Shown piece after piece: positions 32,658 through 43,393 of a stretch of 64,000 bases of DNA. Made by a program: the position numbers and the translations under genes. The notes beneath the pieces are model-generated. The model was not told the DNA's origin. It made no database searches and was given only the letters and a program-made list of their open reading frames with translations. Numbering within the stretch: the stretch's first letter is position 1; each line of letters begins with the position of its first letter. The stretch comes from Dipteris shenzhenensis (taxonomy: Eukaryota; Polypodiophyta; Polypodiopsida; Gleicheniales). The stretch is from the NCBI GenBank assembly GCA_047967505.1, contig CM106538.1, one strand, 5' to 3'.

Positions 32658-32981
32658 TGTTGAGAGTTGTGGTGCCATGAGCACATGTAGAGCAAAGGTA
32701 TGAGCAAAGGATAAGCTGCCACATGGCATGGAGGAGATATCCCACATGTGAGCAAGCAAATGGATGTAAGTACCCTCACCTATAAAAGGGAGGTTCATTT
32801 GAAGTAATTCAATCAAGCACTTTGCACTATCTCAAGATTCTCTTTATGAGTCCAAGCTAATCTATCTTGGAACCTAATTGACTTGAGATACATGTCATGA
32901 GCACTCTCTTCATCATGTTTCCACATAGGTTCCATCCACCTTAGAGCATTCCATAGATCCTGAGGCACACATGTTTTGTCA
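32658..32981 (+). repeat. 5' LTR of the young LTR element
   Basis: 324 bp, TGTTGAGAG to TTTTGTCA. A TATA box (TATAAAAG) lies at 32781-32788. Confidence 0.96.
32781..32788 (+). promoter_or_regulatory. TATA box in the young LTR
   Basis: CCTATAAAAGGGAGG is a strong plant-type TATA context. It is also present in the 3' LTR at about 35335. Transcription would begin some 30 bases downstream and define the U3/R border. Confidence 0.6.
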
Positions 32982-32993
32982 TGGTATCAGAGC
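32982..32993 (+). other. primer binding site of the young LTR element
   Basis: TGGTATCAGAGC directly follows the 5' LTR and matches the consensus initiator methionine tRNA site with no mismatch. Confidence 0.93.
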
Positions 32994-35047
32994 ATAGGTT
33001 AAGCTCTCCTAGTTTAGCTTATTAGTAGTTCACTAGGATTGCTTCCATTCCTTGATTAGTTTTAGAATGTAAGATTAGTTTTCGATCTCAAGAGTTCTTC
33101 ATTTAGAGAGTTCAATTCATTGTGAGCTTGAGTGTTCCTTATTCTGTGAGAGAGAGAGAGTCCCTTGAGTATTTTCTTTGAGAGATATATTGTGTTTGTG
33201 AGAGTTTCTTGAAGTGAGAATTCTTGTAAGGTTCATTCCTTGAGTGGTCCTTTTGCTCATTGAGAGAGAAAGATATTTCTATTGTTCTTCTCCAAGAGAA
33301 AGAGAGGGAGATACTCTAAAGGCTACGACCTACAGTTATGATATGCATCTACCTAAAGCTACATAGCCAATAGAGTCAGCTCTCCCAGCTTCAAAGACTC
33401 CAGCAGATGCTCCATCAGTCAAGCAGCCGAATCTACAACAGCAAGCAAGGAAAAGGCAACTACTCTATGCAACAAACTACAACAAGTAGCTGAATCTCCA
33501 AAGGCAAGCGACACAGCCTACGACACTAGCGCTGCAGCAGTTAGCCTTGCTCACAACGATGGACAACTGAGCGGCTCCTACAGATGGGTGTCTCGATAGC
33601 CTTAACTCCTATGGATCCCGCTGGTCTCTGCTCCACAGCAGCGCCTACCAGCAATCACTGCACCAGAGGGCAACTGCAAGCCGCTACAACAGAAAGTCCG
33701 AATTCTAGACAACAACGGCTAGCTTCCAAAGACCAGAGCGGACAGCCTTCTCCTTCAATGCTCAGTCGACGGAATTAGCTCACCGACTGCTCCAAGCTCC
33801 TAAGCGCTAAGCTCCTACGGCCAGCCTCTCCAGCAGCGAATGGGCGAACTCCTCTCCACTGACTCCATCGCCAAAGGCACCCTCCTATGTTCAATGCCAC
33901 CTCACAGTCAGCCTCCTCCAGTGTCACAAAGTTGTAGAGCTTTCTCAAGCAAGAGTCAGACTCGGCATAGCCCTTGGAAAATATAGCCGCCCAAGCTCTT
34001 GGTCTCGGGTGCTCACAATGGGATGTAGCTACTCGACCTGCGCATTCTCTACGACCAGCGCGCCATCTACGACTCCCAGCGACCCTGCATAGCTACCAAC
34101 CACCACGAAGCAGAATGCAACGACTTCTGATATGCCGACCTTCAGCAACCTCTCATGCTCACAGGTTCCAAGAGCAACCGCCGACAGCCATTGCGACACC
34201 TCCTGGCTTCACCCGCCATTTACAACAATCCCCGAACTGTGCCTCTCGACGGCTACCACGAACGTCGCCTTCACCTAGAGAAGTGCGCAGATGCAAGGAG
34301 AGAAGTCTGTGCGCCGATTTCTGCTGAAGAAGACAACCATTCATCAAGTCTAAGGTTGAACCTTAGGCCACGTGGCAGTCCCTTGAGAGGACACGTGGCA
34401 GATCAAAGATGACCATGGTAAAGTTTATATAACCATGGGTTAGCTCCATGGTTAGGTCAAAAGATAACCATAGTTAAATTTTCTACCTTGGGTTAACTAA
34501 GCTGTGTTAAAAGGTTACCACAGTGCCACCTAAGCACATAGAGTCCCTTACTAAGCACAGTTTTAAATTCTGCATGTGAATCCCTGTGCCACATCATCAA
34601 GGCCCCCTCTTCTTCACAAAAACTTCGACAAGGCATAACTTGCAATCCAGGAAGAATTTGCACACGCTCCAAAAAGGAAAAGTGATCGTCTTTTCGAGGT
34701 CTACGCACCTGTTAGATCAGAATCATTGTATGCAATTAGACACTGCCAATATTGAAAGAATTCAATTGGTAAGACCTTTGCAACAAATGGAAAAGCAAAG
34801 CATGAATGCACACATCATTGTCAGAAGCATGCCAAAAGCACAAGTGTATGAGATGACCATAGCCCGAAGCATGGCATCCACACAAAGCATCAAGGCACAT
34901 GGAAGAACAAAGCATCATGCAGGTAGCTACACCAAGCAAAGAAGCAAACGAGTCATCATCAAGCCATGAGCGAAAAGGTGACATCAATGGAATGTAATGA
35001 AAAGCCAAAAACCTTGCCAACCTTGCCTATATTTTGTAATCAAACCT
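32994..35047 (+). other. interior of the young LTR element, no coding gene recognised
   Basis: The first 300 bp are a leader rich in AGAGAG words. 33330-34330 is relatively GC-rich with many CAGC and CTACAA words. It has a 117-codon frame (33974-34327) and two shorter ones with no recognised domain. 34340-34700 contains repeated CCATGGTTA-type words. The GC-rich core differs from its surroundings and might be captured host sequence. Confidence 0.6.
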
Positions 35048-35211
35048 GACCACCTGAGAGTAGCTATGAAAGCACCCAGGGGAGGTATTGACATGTAAAA
35101 ACCACACTTGACCACCTTAAGTAGCAATGCAAGCACTAAGGGGAGGTGATGATTTGTAACTCACATCTGACCACCTTGTAGTAGCCAAAGGATCATGGCA
35201 CCAAGGGGAGG
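35048..35211 (+). repeat. three tandem polypurine-tract blocks
   Basis: Blocks of about 60 bp begin at 35048, 35108 and 35168 with TGACCACCT, continue with a GTAGC word, and end in AGGGGAGGT (35078-35086, 35139-35147, 35203-35211). Only the last abuts the 3' LTR and can act as the normal plus-strand primer. TATTGA and GATGA follow the first two, resembling the TGTTGA start of the LTR. Confidence 0.85.
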
Positions 35212-35535
35212 TGTTGAGAGTTGTGGTGCCATGAGCACATGTAGAGCAAAGGTATGAGCAAAGGATAAGTTGCCACATGGCATGGAGGAGATATCCCACA
35301 TGTGAGCAAGCAAATGGATGTAAGTACCCTCACCTATAAAAGGGAGGTTCATTTGAAGTAATTCAATCAAGCACTTTGCACTATCTCAAGATTCTCTTTA
35401 TGAGTCCAAGCTAATCTATCTTGGAACCTAATTGACTTGAGATACATGTCATGAGCACTCTCTTCATCATGTTTCCACATAGGTTCCATCCACCTTAGAG
35501 CATTCCATAGATCCTGAGGCACACATGTTTTGTCA
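35212..35535 (+). repeat. 3' LTR of the young LTR element
   Basis: 324 bp, same length and ends as the 5' LTR, with one visible substitution. The right flank AAAGA completes the target duplication. Confidence 0.96.
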
Positions 35536-37525
35536 AAAGAGCTTGGGGCGGCACCAATCAGGTTGTGGATCCAACTTGCTAATCCAACCTTCACTAATTT
35601 GATGCTGATGAAGGTTGGTAGGAAAGTTGTCCAGGGTCCATCCACCTCGAGTTTTCATATCAGGATATTTGGTCCAAAATTCCTTGATGGGGTTATTGGG
35701 AAGTGGTATCTCATCAAAATCATACCCATCAGTGGAACTTGGCATGGGCATACGAATTGGATTATCCGGATCTTGATATTCAAAATCAAATATTGTGTCA
35801 TTTTCTGCTGATGGAAGCACAAGTAGTGCCGGAGGTGATGATGGGGCAGGGAGAGAATCTGGGGACATGGGGGAAATATGGGAGAGTGTTAGTTGCGGAA
35901 GGGGGAGTAGAGAGGAGGGGGGGAAGAACTGGGCAAATGGTTTGAGCAGCTTGGTAATCCTCAAGGATAGGATTAGCAAGGGAGGGGAAGAAGCTAGGTG
36001 TGAGGGACTCGTAAGTTTGTGACTGTTGGGTTAGTTGAAAATGGTGAGAGGCATGAGCAAAGAGGCGATGGAGGGAATAGATGTTAGGATGGAGCTCGGG
36101 GAAGGTTAAGAGGGTGGTAGCAGCAAGGGTAAGTGAGGTTATGATGTTGACAGAAAGAGTGGTTAGATATGGGAAGTTGGATGTGAGATAGGCCCTATCA
36201 TCTTCCGACACTTATTTTTGCTGGTGCGATGGGATGATCAGCTGCATGGGTGGGATGTCGGTTATGTCGTGCCTTGCAAATAATAGGGATGGCCTTTGTA
36301 GCAATGGCAACAAACCTACAATAACCCTGAGGGTAGGATTATTTATGAGGCATACATATGCAATGAAAGCATCCGTCCTGAGTGCTATAAACCTGGCATG
36401 TGTAGACATGCAGAAGATAATTTTCTCATCTTTGGACAAGTCTTGGAAAATTATGCGTAGGGTTTTAGTCCTAATGGAACGTTCCCATTTAATTGTTGGA
36501 TGAGCAAATATGATCCTGATTTGGAGTTGCTTCCATTGGATAAGCATGCATGTGTTTAGGTGATCTTCCACTTGTAGAGCAGCCACAAGCTCTTGGTACA
36601 CCACCGTTGTGCATTGAAGTGGGGCTTCATTGATGTTGTCTTCCACTGCCTCATTGTTGTGCACTAGCAATTGGAGTTCAAGCTTGGATATGATTATCTT
36701 TTGGGAGTGCATCTCATTCTTTTTTTTTTGAATTGATGGTAGATGGTTGTATATGCCTCCTTAAGCTTTCCCATTTGCAAGGTGACCTTTGCCTATTGAG
36801 GAATGTCTTTAGTGGTATTGGACCATTGGTCCAAGACTTGTGCTTGTGAAATGCTAGCCTCTTGAGCGGTAGCAAGTTGGTCCTTTAAGATTCTGCATTC
36901 CCTTGTAAACTCGTCAATGCTGAAGGCACGCACTGCCAAAGATTGTTTCATTTCTTCAAGCTTGTCTTTGCAATCCTGGAGCTCTTCTTCTTTGTGAATT
37001 AGAGTGAGTCGAGCTTGTGCCACTACCTCCATCTGTTGAGCATGTGCGGCATCCGTCAAGGAGTTATAGTAGGTCTGTAGGATTACTGTTGCTTGTATTG
37101 CTGCTGTGAGATGTGTTTGAATTTGGTGGAGGTTGGAGGTCACATCCCTCACTGCCTTCTCTTGAGCTTGGAGAGCTTGGTTCATGCACACTTCTTCTAC
37201 CTCCTTCTCATCTATCTGCGCCCAAAGTGCCTTGACCTCTATGGTGATTGCCTGGAATTGGTCTTCATAGCTATAAAGAGGCAACCTTCCCAGTCCATTG
37301 TATCCATCAGATCAGATCTTCCAGCTAGTAGCTCTTCACCTAGTATCTGTCAAAATCGCCATCTAAGCTCCAAGTGCTGTGGGAGCGCACGGGTGGACAG
37401 AGCCATCATCTGTACTACATCAGTATTGAAGGAAAAAAATTTTCCTCTCTAGTTTGCTATGTGCTCTCTATTCTTTGTTCAGTTTTCATTATGACGTTCC
37501 ATGTAATTTAACAAATTCTCCCCTA

Positions 37526-39136
37526 ATGGAAATGTCATCACGTCGCACATCCAGAGAGAACTTACCTCATGATCATGGGACCCCTCGTAGGAGGAGACGT
37601 CATGCGCTCTACTCTCTAGAGGACTTTGATTCCACTCAGTCGATTCCTCAAGGGACTACCCTTGGGTGGACTCCCCATGGGCCAACTCCTCAGGGGACTA
37701 CCCCTCAGGGAACTCCTTTGCTAGTACCCCATGGCTTCATCGAGAGTCTGAATAAGTTTGTCGCAGCCATGAGTGATGTGGAGGCAGTGAGATTCTTCTC
37801 TCTCCTATCCCAGGGGACCTCCACTATTCCCTCTCCTACACCCCTCGGGGGTAGATCAGGGACATCAACGGCTTTACCTACTCGACATCCGTACCTTCCC
37901 AAGGATCATCACCGGGGCATACCCATCCTAGGTCCAAAAAGAATAGTAAGGGTCGAGGCCACTGTGGTGATACAGGAGATGTAGACGAGTCTACACACTC
38001 CCACCACTCTAGCTCTCCCCTATATCATGAGATGTGGTACCATTCTGGTCCTTTGCCCTCTCCACTCATAGGCTCCAGCACCCCAGGGACCACTCGCTTC
38101 CCTACTCCTTGCTCCTTAAGCACTCGCTCCACCCATCGCTCTAGCTCCTGTACTCCATCCACCGTGCATGCTTCTGAATTTGTTTTGCTCGAGGACCTAT
38201 CCTACAGAGTGAACAGCATTGGGGAGGTTATACAGGACGATGATGGGAAGGCAATCACACACAAGATACATGAGGAGCTTGGTGAGCACCCACTTCCCCA
38301 AGGATATGTTCAAACCTTGGAACCAACAGGACAATAGAGCCAAGGAGGCCATCATAGATGCCCTCAAGAGACAATTTTTCAAATCTTAAATGGTATGACT
38401 TTGATCGAATTTCCATTCTTACATGCATGGGGGAGCTCCTTAAGTCTCGCAGATACAAATTAAGGGAGGCTGTTGAGGAGGGTAAGCACAAGCTAGGGTG
38501 GGCGGACCCGAAAGATTAGGAGAGAGCAAAGAAGGAGCACAAGGAGAATCCAGAGGCATTTGAGCCTCAGCGAAGGGTGGCGAGGATACACCTGGAGACC
38601 ATAGGTCCTTCACATGTTGCGATCAGTGGCAGACTCGAGAACGTGGCATGGGTGGTAAGTATATATTTATCTTCTATTGAATATCTAATATGTTTAATCA
38701 TTCAAATGTTTTGTCATTCATATCTAACTAATTGAATTTGGATCCATAGGAATCTATGATTGGAAGGTCTCCAAGCAAGGAGTACAGAAGGGCATTCAGG
38801 TTTGGAGACAAGGCATTGTTTAAGGAGAAGGAGAAAGAAGGAGTCCACATCGACTAGGAAGGGGTGATGGCACGTCATGTGAGTATACCCTATTCCTCTT
38901 TGTTATCATTTGACTATCACCATTGTCTTACAATCAACGCTCTTAGTTTTTCTAACTTGTTTCATTCTTAGGGAGACATGTTTGACCCATTTGGAGATCC
39001 GAACGGAGAGACTAGATCCAAAGAAGAAGTGGTTAGGCTTGCAGAAGAGGAGGGCGAGGAGGATGAGGAGGGCACACGTAGAGAGACCGAGGGCAAGGGG
39101 GAGGATTACAAGGAGGGCGAGGAGGATGAGGAGTAA
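37526..39136 (+). pseudogene. CACTA TNPA-like gene
   Basis: The likely start is MEMSSRRTSRENL at 37526. A low-complexity GTTPQGTTPQGTP region follows, then, after two frame changes, DNRAKEAIIDALKRQFF, MGELLKSRRYKLREAVEEGK and WADPKD*ERAKKEHKENPEAFEPQRRVARI. This arrangement resembles the second protein of plant En/Spm-type elements (Transposase_24-like). Introns with GT..AG ends are visible at 38655-38749 and 38879-38971. The final exon is very acidic (EEEGEEDEEG) and ends TAA at 39136. Such proteins bind subterminal repeats. Frameshifts and two in-frame stops suggest loss of function. Confidence 0.65.
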
Positions 39137-39189
39137 TAGTAGGATAGAACATTCAGTAATTCAATATTTCAGCACTTCTTATGTTTGGA

Positions 39190-39340
39190 GCACATTACTT
39201 CGACAGACAGTGCCATTTTGGAGTTCGGCACTTTTGCCATTTTGTAGTGCATTAGCGCATTACTTCAGCGGATTTGCCATTTTGGAGTTTGACACCTTTG
39301 CCATTTGGTAGTGTATTACTTCGGCAAATTTTCCATTACT
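39190..39340. repeat. short tandem duplication in CACTA element
   Basis: The phrase CATTACTTC ... TGCCATTTTGGAGTT ... TTTGCCATTT ... TAGTG appears twice and a third time in part, with a unit of roughly 60 bp. Confidence 0.7.
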
Positions 39341-39768
39341 TTGTAGACCTTCTTTGCAAAATTGTAACATGTACACCTCCTTCCTCATTTGTAACATTTA
39401 ATCATGATTCTAATGAAGAAAAAATCTATGTGGGATAGGATGGGATTGAAACAAGCCCCATCCTGCCTTGGGGTGCCAACTCAATATGTAATATGTTGTA
39501 ACTACCCTTGTCCAAAATCCAAGGTATGGGGGGACAAGGTCCATATATAATATGCATGGATTTCCTTAAAAATTTTCAAATATGCAAGAGAAAAACATGA
39601 AAATTTCATGTCCCCCCTCCCACAAAATATAAGGTATGTACCTTGAAAAGTATGCAAGATTTGAAGATTTGTACATATTTTTCATAATATGTGAGGCCCA
39701 AGGGGGGGGGTCTTTTGGATGAGGATCGAGGGGTAGAACAAAAATAACATGAAAAAATGAAAATCCAT
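39341..39768. other. CACTA interior, no gene seen
   Basis: Sequence between the TNPA-like stop and the captured Copia segment. No coding motif was recognised; the GGATGGGAT and CCCCATCCTGCC words form small inverted pairs. Confidence 0.4.
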
Positions 39769-39769
39769 C

Positions 39770-40190
39770 TCCTTGCATGGATACACTGATGCTGATTGGG
39801 CTGGTAGTATTTCTGATAGACGATCTACTAGTGGATATGTGTTCTCTTTTAGGAGTGCTGCAGTCACTTGGAGCAGCATGAAACATCCTACAGTTGCCTT
39901 GTCGAGGACAGAGGCTGAGTACAGGGGTGCAGCAATGGCTGCATGTGAGGTAGCTTGGTTGCATAAGCTACTCTATGATATGCATCAGTCTACAGATGGG
40001 TCAGTTGTCATTTATTGTGACAACATGAGCAGCATACACTTGGCGAAGAACCCAGTCTTTCATGCTAGAACAAAGCACATTGAGGTGCATTATCACTATG
40101 TGCAGGAGAAGGTTTTACTAGGTCTTATTGATCTAGTTTATGTCAGCACAGAGGATCAGGTAGCTGACATATTCACGAAAGCATTGAATT
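39770..40190 (+). pseudogene. Copia A RNase H fragment captured in a CACTA element
   Basis: The frame MHGYTDADWAGSISDRRST ... TEAEYRGAAMAACEVAW ... YCDNMSSIHLAKNP ... VADIFTKAL matches the RNase H of Copia A (4063-4480 region). There is no stop in 140 codons, and all acidic residues of the domain are present. Reverse transcriptase, polypurine tract and LTR are absent. The match ends sharply at ATTCACGAAAGCATTG, after which the sequence is unrelated. It lies between the TNPA-like gene and the CACTA terminus. Confidence 0.85.
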
Positions 40191-40625
40191 TTCATGTCTT
40201 ACCCAAATTTCAAGGTGTACAGGCATATTTGAAGCTCTTTTTGTGTAGAACACAACCATGTTAATTTGAATAATTTCTACTAATGGCATATTGTTAAATT
40301 CATCTCCTACTCAAGATTTTCATAGGTTTTCTTACTAAAGGGAGTTGGCGCCCAAGGTATCCTGCCCCACAAATGTTTTTTTAGCTTCTGTAAAAATGTC
40401 GGTATATACCGACGCCTGAACTGACACTACAGTGTCTCTATATACCAACGACTACACCACTGCCCATACCGACCTGGGCTATCATATGTTACCGAGGTGA
40501 CACTGACTCCCGCACCAATAGTTTCTTTGCGACATCCATAGTAACAGACATTCCGACACTTTCAAATTGTTTTTTTTTTAATCTTCATATTTAGCATTGG
40601 TATCGGTGTCGAAAAGCCGCCCATG

Positions 40626-40635
40626 TCTTGTAGTG
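40626..40635 (+). other. CACTA 3' terminal inverted repeat
   Basis: TCTTGTAGTG is the reverse complement of CACTACAAGA. Subterminal GTCGGTATATACCGAC palindromes precede it. The next three bases (CAA) would be the 3-bp target duplication. Confidence 0.7.
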
Positions 40636-40830
40636 CAATGTGAATGGTAGGTCGCGATAACATGGTTGATTCCACAAGAGAAATAGGAAATGGTGCCTAA
40701 GTTGATGGTAGTTTACATGAACCAGCTTACAAAAATTGCAAGCCAGTTCATAGCTCCTAATATCTCCTCTGCACTCACCTACTCATAGCTCTGGTTCTTT
40801 TTTGTCTTCCTACATCAAGTCACATGAAGC

Positions 40831-41088
40831 CTTGGGGGGTTCACCTCAAAAAAGTTTAGTATATCAAGTGCATTCAAAAGGAGGGGTATTTTAATTCAAC
40901 TTTTTGAAAAAATTTAACAGGATTACAATAACAAGAGGGGTTTTTTAACTCAATTTTAGGAAAAAATCACTTAGTTCATAAGTAAAGATGGGTGTTCTTA
41001 TTGGGGGGGAAATTTTAGTTGAGGGGTTTTTTTAATACCCCTTGAATGCACGTGATACATATGGTTTCTTAGTAGTGCACCCCTCGAG
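40831..41088. mobile_element. MITE, copy 2 (diverged)
   Basis: 258 bp, starting CTTGGGGGGTTCAC and ending in GTGCACCCCTCGAG. Flanks are CATGAAGC on both sides (40823-40830 and 41089-41096), an exact 8-bp duplication. The inner terminal regions share ATCACGTGCATTCAAGG-like sequence with the copies at 10987 and 56389. The interior is largely different, so this is an older or sister subfamily. Confidence 0.88.
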
Positions 41089-41096
41089 CATGAAGC

Positions 41097-43393
41097 AACC
41101 TTGGAGAAAAAAGTTCGAGGAAACTTTGAGGATTAAAGAAACATCCCTTTGTTGTTGTTTGTTTACTAAGGACCTTTTTTCGTCAGCTTTCCATGATCTT
41201 CAATACTTGCACTTGCTCCTATACAAGTCGCTACAGCTGCAGTGGATGTTGTTGTTGGTACTACTTGTAAACATTGTGTTAGTGCCTTCTTGTTGTTGCT
41301 CTACTACTAGGCTACACTGCTTGTATTTCTTTGAGGTTCTTGTCATTTTGTATTTTGTCCGAATTAGCATCCCTTGCCTTATACATGTAAGACCACAACA
41401 CCTTTGCATTCTCAACACTTACTCACTCAGTTATCTACTTGTTGTGATGACCTTTGCTATAGCTATCATTGCTTCTTTTGTGCTATCTTGTGCTGCTACT
41501 GCTGCTGTAGTTGCATGGGGCGGGGTGGGGATCATCGAGAAAATATAAAAGAGATGTCAAGGAAACATGAACGATAGCAGTATCCTGGTTGGGATGGTAG
41601 CAAAATGAAGATGACATGTACCCCATTACCCACAAAGCCCCACTTCTTTGAATCGTGTAACGCTTGGCAGAATCTTGTAATTGGCTGATTTCAAATTATC
41701 CTTAATATTTAAACATTACATTTTCATTTGTTTTGTGTTGAGAATACATGTTTAAAAGAGATTGTTAAGGTACTTAAAGTTTGAGTTTTGAGATTAAAAA
41801 GAAAATTCAAAGCTACCTTATTACTAGTTTTATTTCCAAAGATGCTTCATAGGTGGTCTAATATGCAATCCTTTATTAAAAGATGGGTTTTGGTTCAATT
41901 TCCTCTAGTAATCTCCTACACCTATAGAACATAAATCCATAACTAAGGATCCCCTTCCATATCATTTGATTTTAGCATGTTTGATTAAATGGATAGCTTT
42001 TACAAAAAAGGATCTATCTTGATTCAAGTTTTAAAGACTTGAAAATACAACTTAAACTCAGTGTGTCTTTGTTAGTTATCCTAGTATTACATAGATAAAC
42101 TCACTTTAGAAAATAGATGATCATTCATTAAGTTAAAATGCCTCTAATACTATAAAACTACATGCTATCATAATTTCTAAATCTCGTTTGGGTCTTCTTT
42201 CATACTTAAATTGATTCTAATCTTTGTTTAAAGAGCTAGATTGTTCTTAAAATCTTAAGAGACAAGAGTCTTTTATGAAAGATAAATTTGTTAAAACATT
42301 TTTTGAAAAATATAAATTGTTCTGAAAATTAAACCATGTCCATTCGAATTGACAACTTTTGACATGGTCAATTTGGTAGATTTATGAAAAAGGTGTGGAG
42401 TAGTTGGAAATCTACTATTCAAAGCCACCTTAATTTACTTATTTTTTTAAAAGATATTTTGATAGGCAATCTTTTTATAATAAACCATTTGAACATTTGA
42501 TAGAAAGATAGCCCACGGGCCACCACAAAGATGACCTTATTGTTTCTTGTCTTTTCATTAACTGAATTACTAATCTTGTATGCAAAAGAAACCTTAAGAT
42601 AAAATAAGAGCAAGTTTACATATAGTTTTATCTACTTCTTTAGGTGGCTATTATAGAGGTTAGATGGTTGATCATATGAGTTAATATGAAGGCATTTTTA
42701 ATGCATCTACTATTATAACCATGTCCTTTGATAATGCATATGACTCCTATTGTATGGTGATCTATAAAGTGGCTATACATTAGATGGAATAATTACCTTG
42801 AATAAAAGCTACCTTAAAATACATGAAAAAGATAGCTACTCTTCATATATTATGAAAAACCACTATAAGAAATACTCTTGAAGGCTACTACATAGACTCC
42901 TTTAGAAAAAGGAAAGAAGATTAGGGTATTTTGGTGTAAAACCATCCATGTATCTTTATGGTTAGTTAGTACCAAAAGGTAGTAAAAAGTTCTAGAGATG
43001 GTTTTGTAAATGTCCCCATTGTGGGGGACACACACACACACAAAAAGAGAGAGAGAGAGAGAGAGGCTTGACTAAGTGTTCTTTGCTATGTAGACAATTC
43101 ATGTGTGATCCTTCTCTTGAGATCTTGATGTATCCCATTGCACGTAATATATGTTCTCATTTAGCATGCCACCTATCCTCCCACACAATTGTGTGGTTAT
43201 CTATATTATAATATATGTATTCATGTACTTCAATATATATTAACGTCGTTTATGATTGACTTCTATATGCAATTGGATAATAATATTCAAGCTTTTGAAT
43301 ACATGGGAATTGCAGCTCAAAAAGTCGTGAAAATCTCTATTGTGAAACAGTATTAAGACCAAGATTGGAGTGCACGTGAGGTTGACTTGGAAT
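41097..43393. other. no gene seen
   Basis: AT-rich sequence with short decayed frames on both strands. A 168-codon frame begins inside the MITE at 41042 and is cysteine- and leucine-rich with no recognised domain. A small (CA)n(GA)n microsatellite lies at 43029-43067. Confidence 0.5.

Larger units (their letters stand above)
32658..35535 (+). mobile_element. young non-autonomous LTR retrotransposon
   Basis: Two 324-bp LTRs with TG and CA ends differ at only one base by eye (GATAAGCTGCC versus GATAAGTTGCC). Both flanks carry AAAGA (32653-32657 and 35536-35540), an exact 5-bp target duplication. A 12-base primer binding site and a polypurine tract are in place. The 2.2-kb interior has no gag, protease, integrase or reverse transcriptase motif, so the element must borrow enzymes. 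It interrupts reading frame U in phase. Strand is set by the primer site next to the left LTR. Confidence 0.96.
32086..37284 (-). pseudogene. long unrecognised reading frame U, interrupted by an LTR element
   Basis: Pieces read leftward: a coiled-coil-like, glutamine- and glutamate-rich region (37284-36793), KIIISKLELQLLVHNNEAVEDN ... PPMQLIIPSHQQ (36712-36212), DRAYLTSNFPYLTTL (36211-35798), then after a shift a proline-rich stretch and DIFDFEYQDPDNP-like acidic region ending RPKLF (35979-35536). The young LTR element interrupts, and the frame resumes at 32657 as DVIFLKEYLLAPPC, exactly in phase. It continues WEANIHTLDEDQTINWPMIE, a stop near 32384, then ILEVPCYLDCHLNPLDFNPN ... HSHWTKNMATQV to 32086. 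Two stops and one shift remain. No family was recognised. It could be a retroelement frame or an old host gene. Confidence 0.5.
37526..40635 (+). mobile_element. CACTA (En/Spm) element, 3' part
   Basis: The TNPA-like gene is followed by non-coding sequence, a captured Copia piece and a terminus TCTTGTAGTG (40626-40635), the complement of the CACTACAAGA start typical of plant CACTA elements. Inside the terminus, inverted copies of GTCGGTA and TACCGAC occur at about 40399-40560, like subterminal protein-binding repeats. The 5' terminus was not found, so the left limit is only the gene start. Confidence 0.7.

Noticed and set aside
39773-40264. separate Copia element at the RNase H fragment
   Set aside because: No LTR, polypurine tract or reverse transcriptase lies beside it; a captured fragment in CACTA fits better.
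41042-41548. 168-codon cysteine- and leucine-rich frame as a membrane protein
   Set aside because: It starts inside a MITE, has no recognised domain and its hydrophobicity follows T-rich composition.
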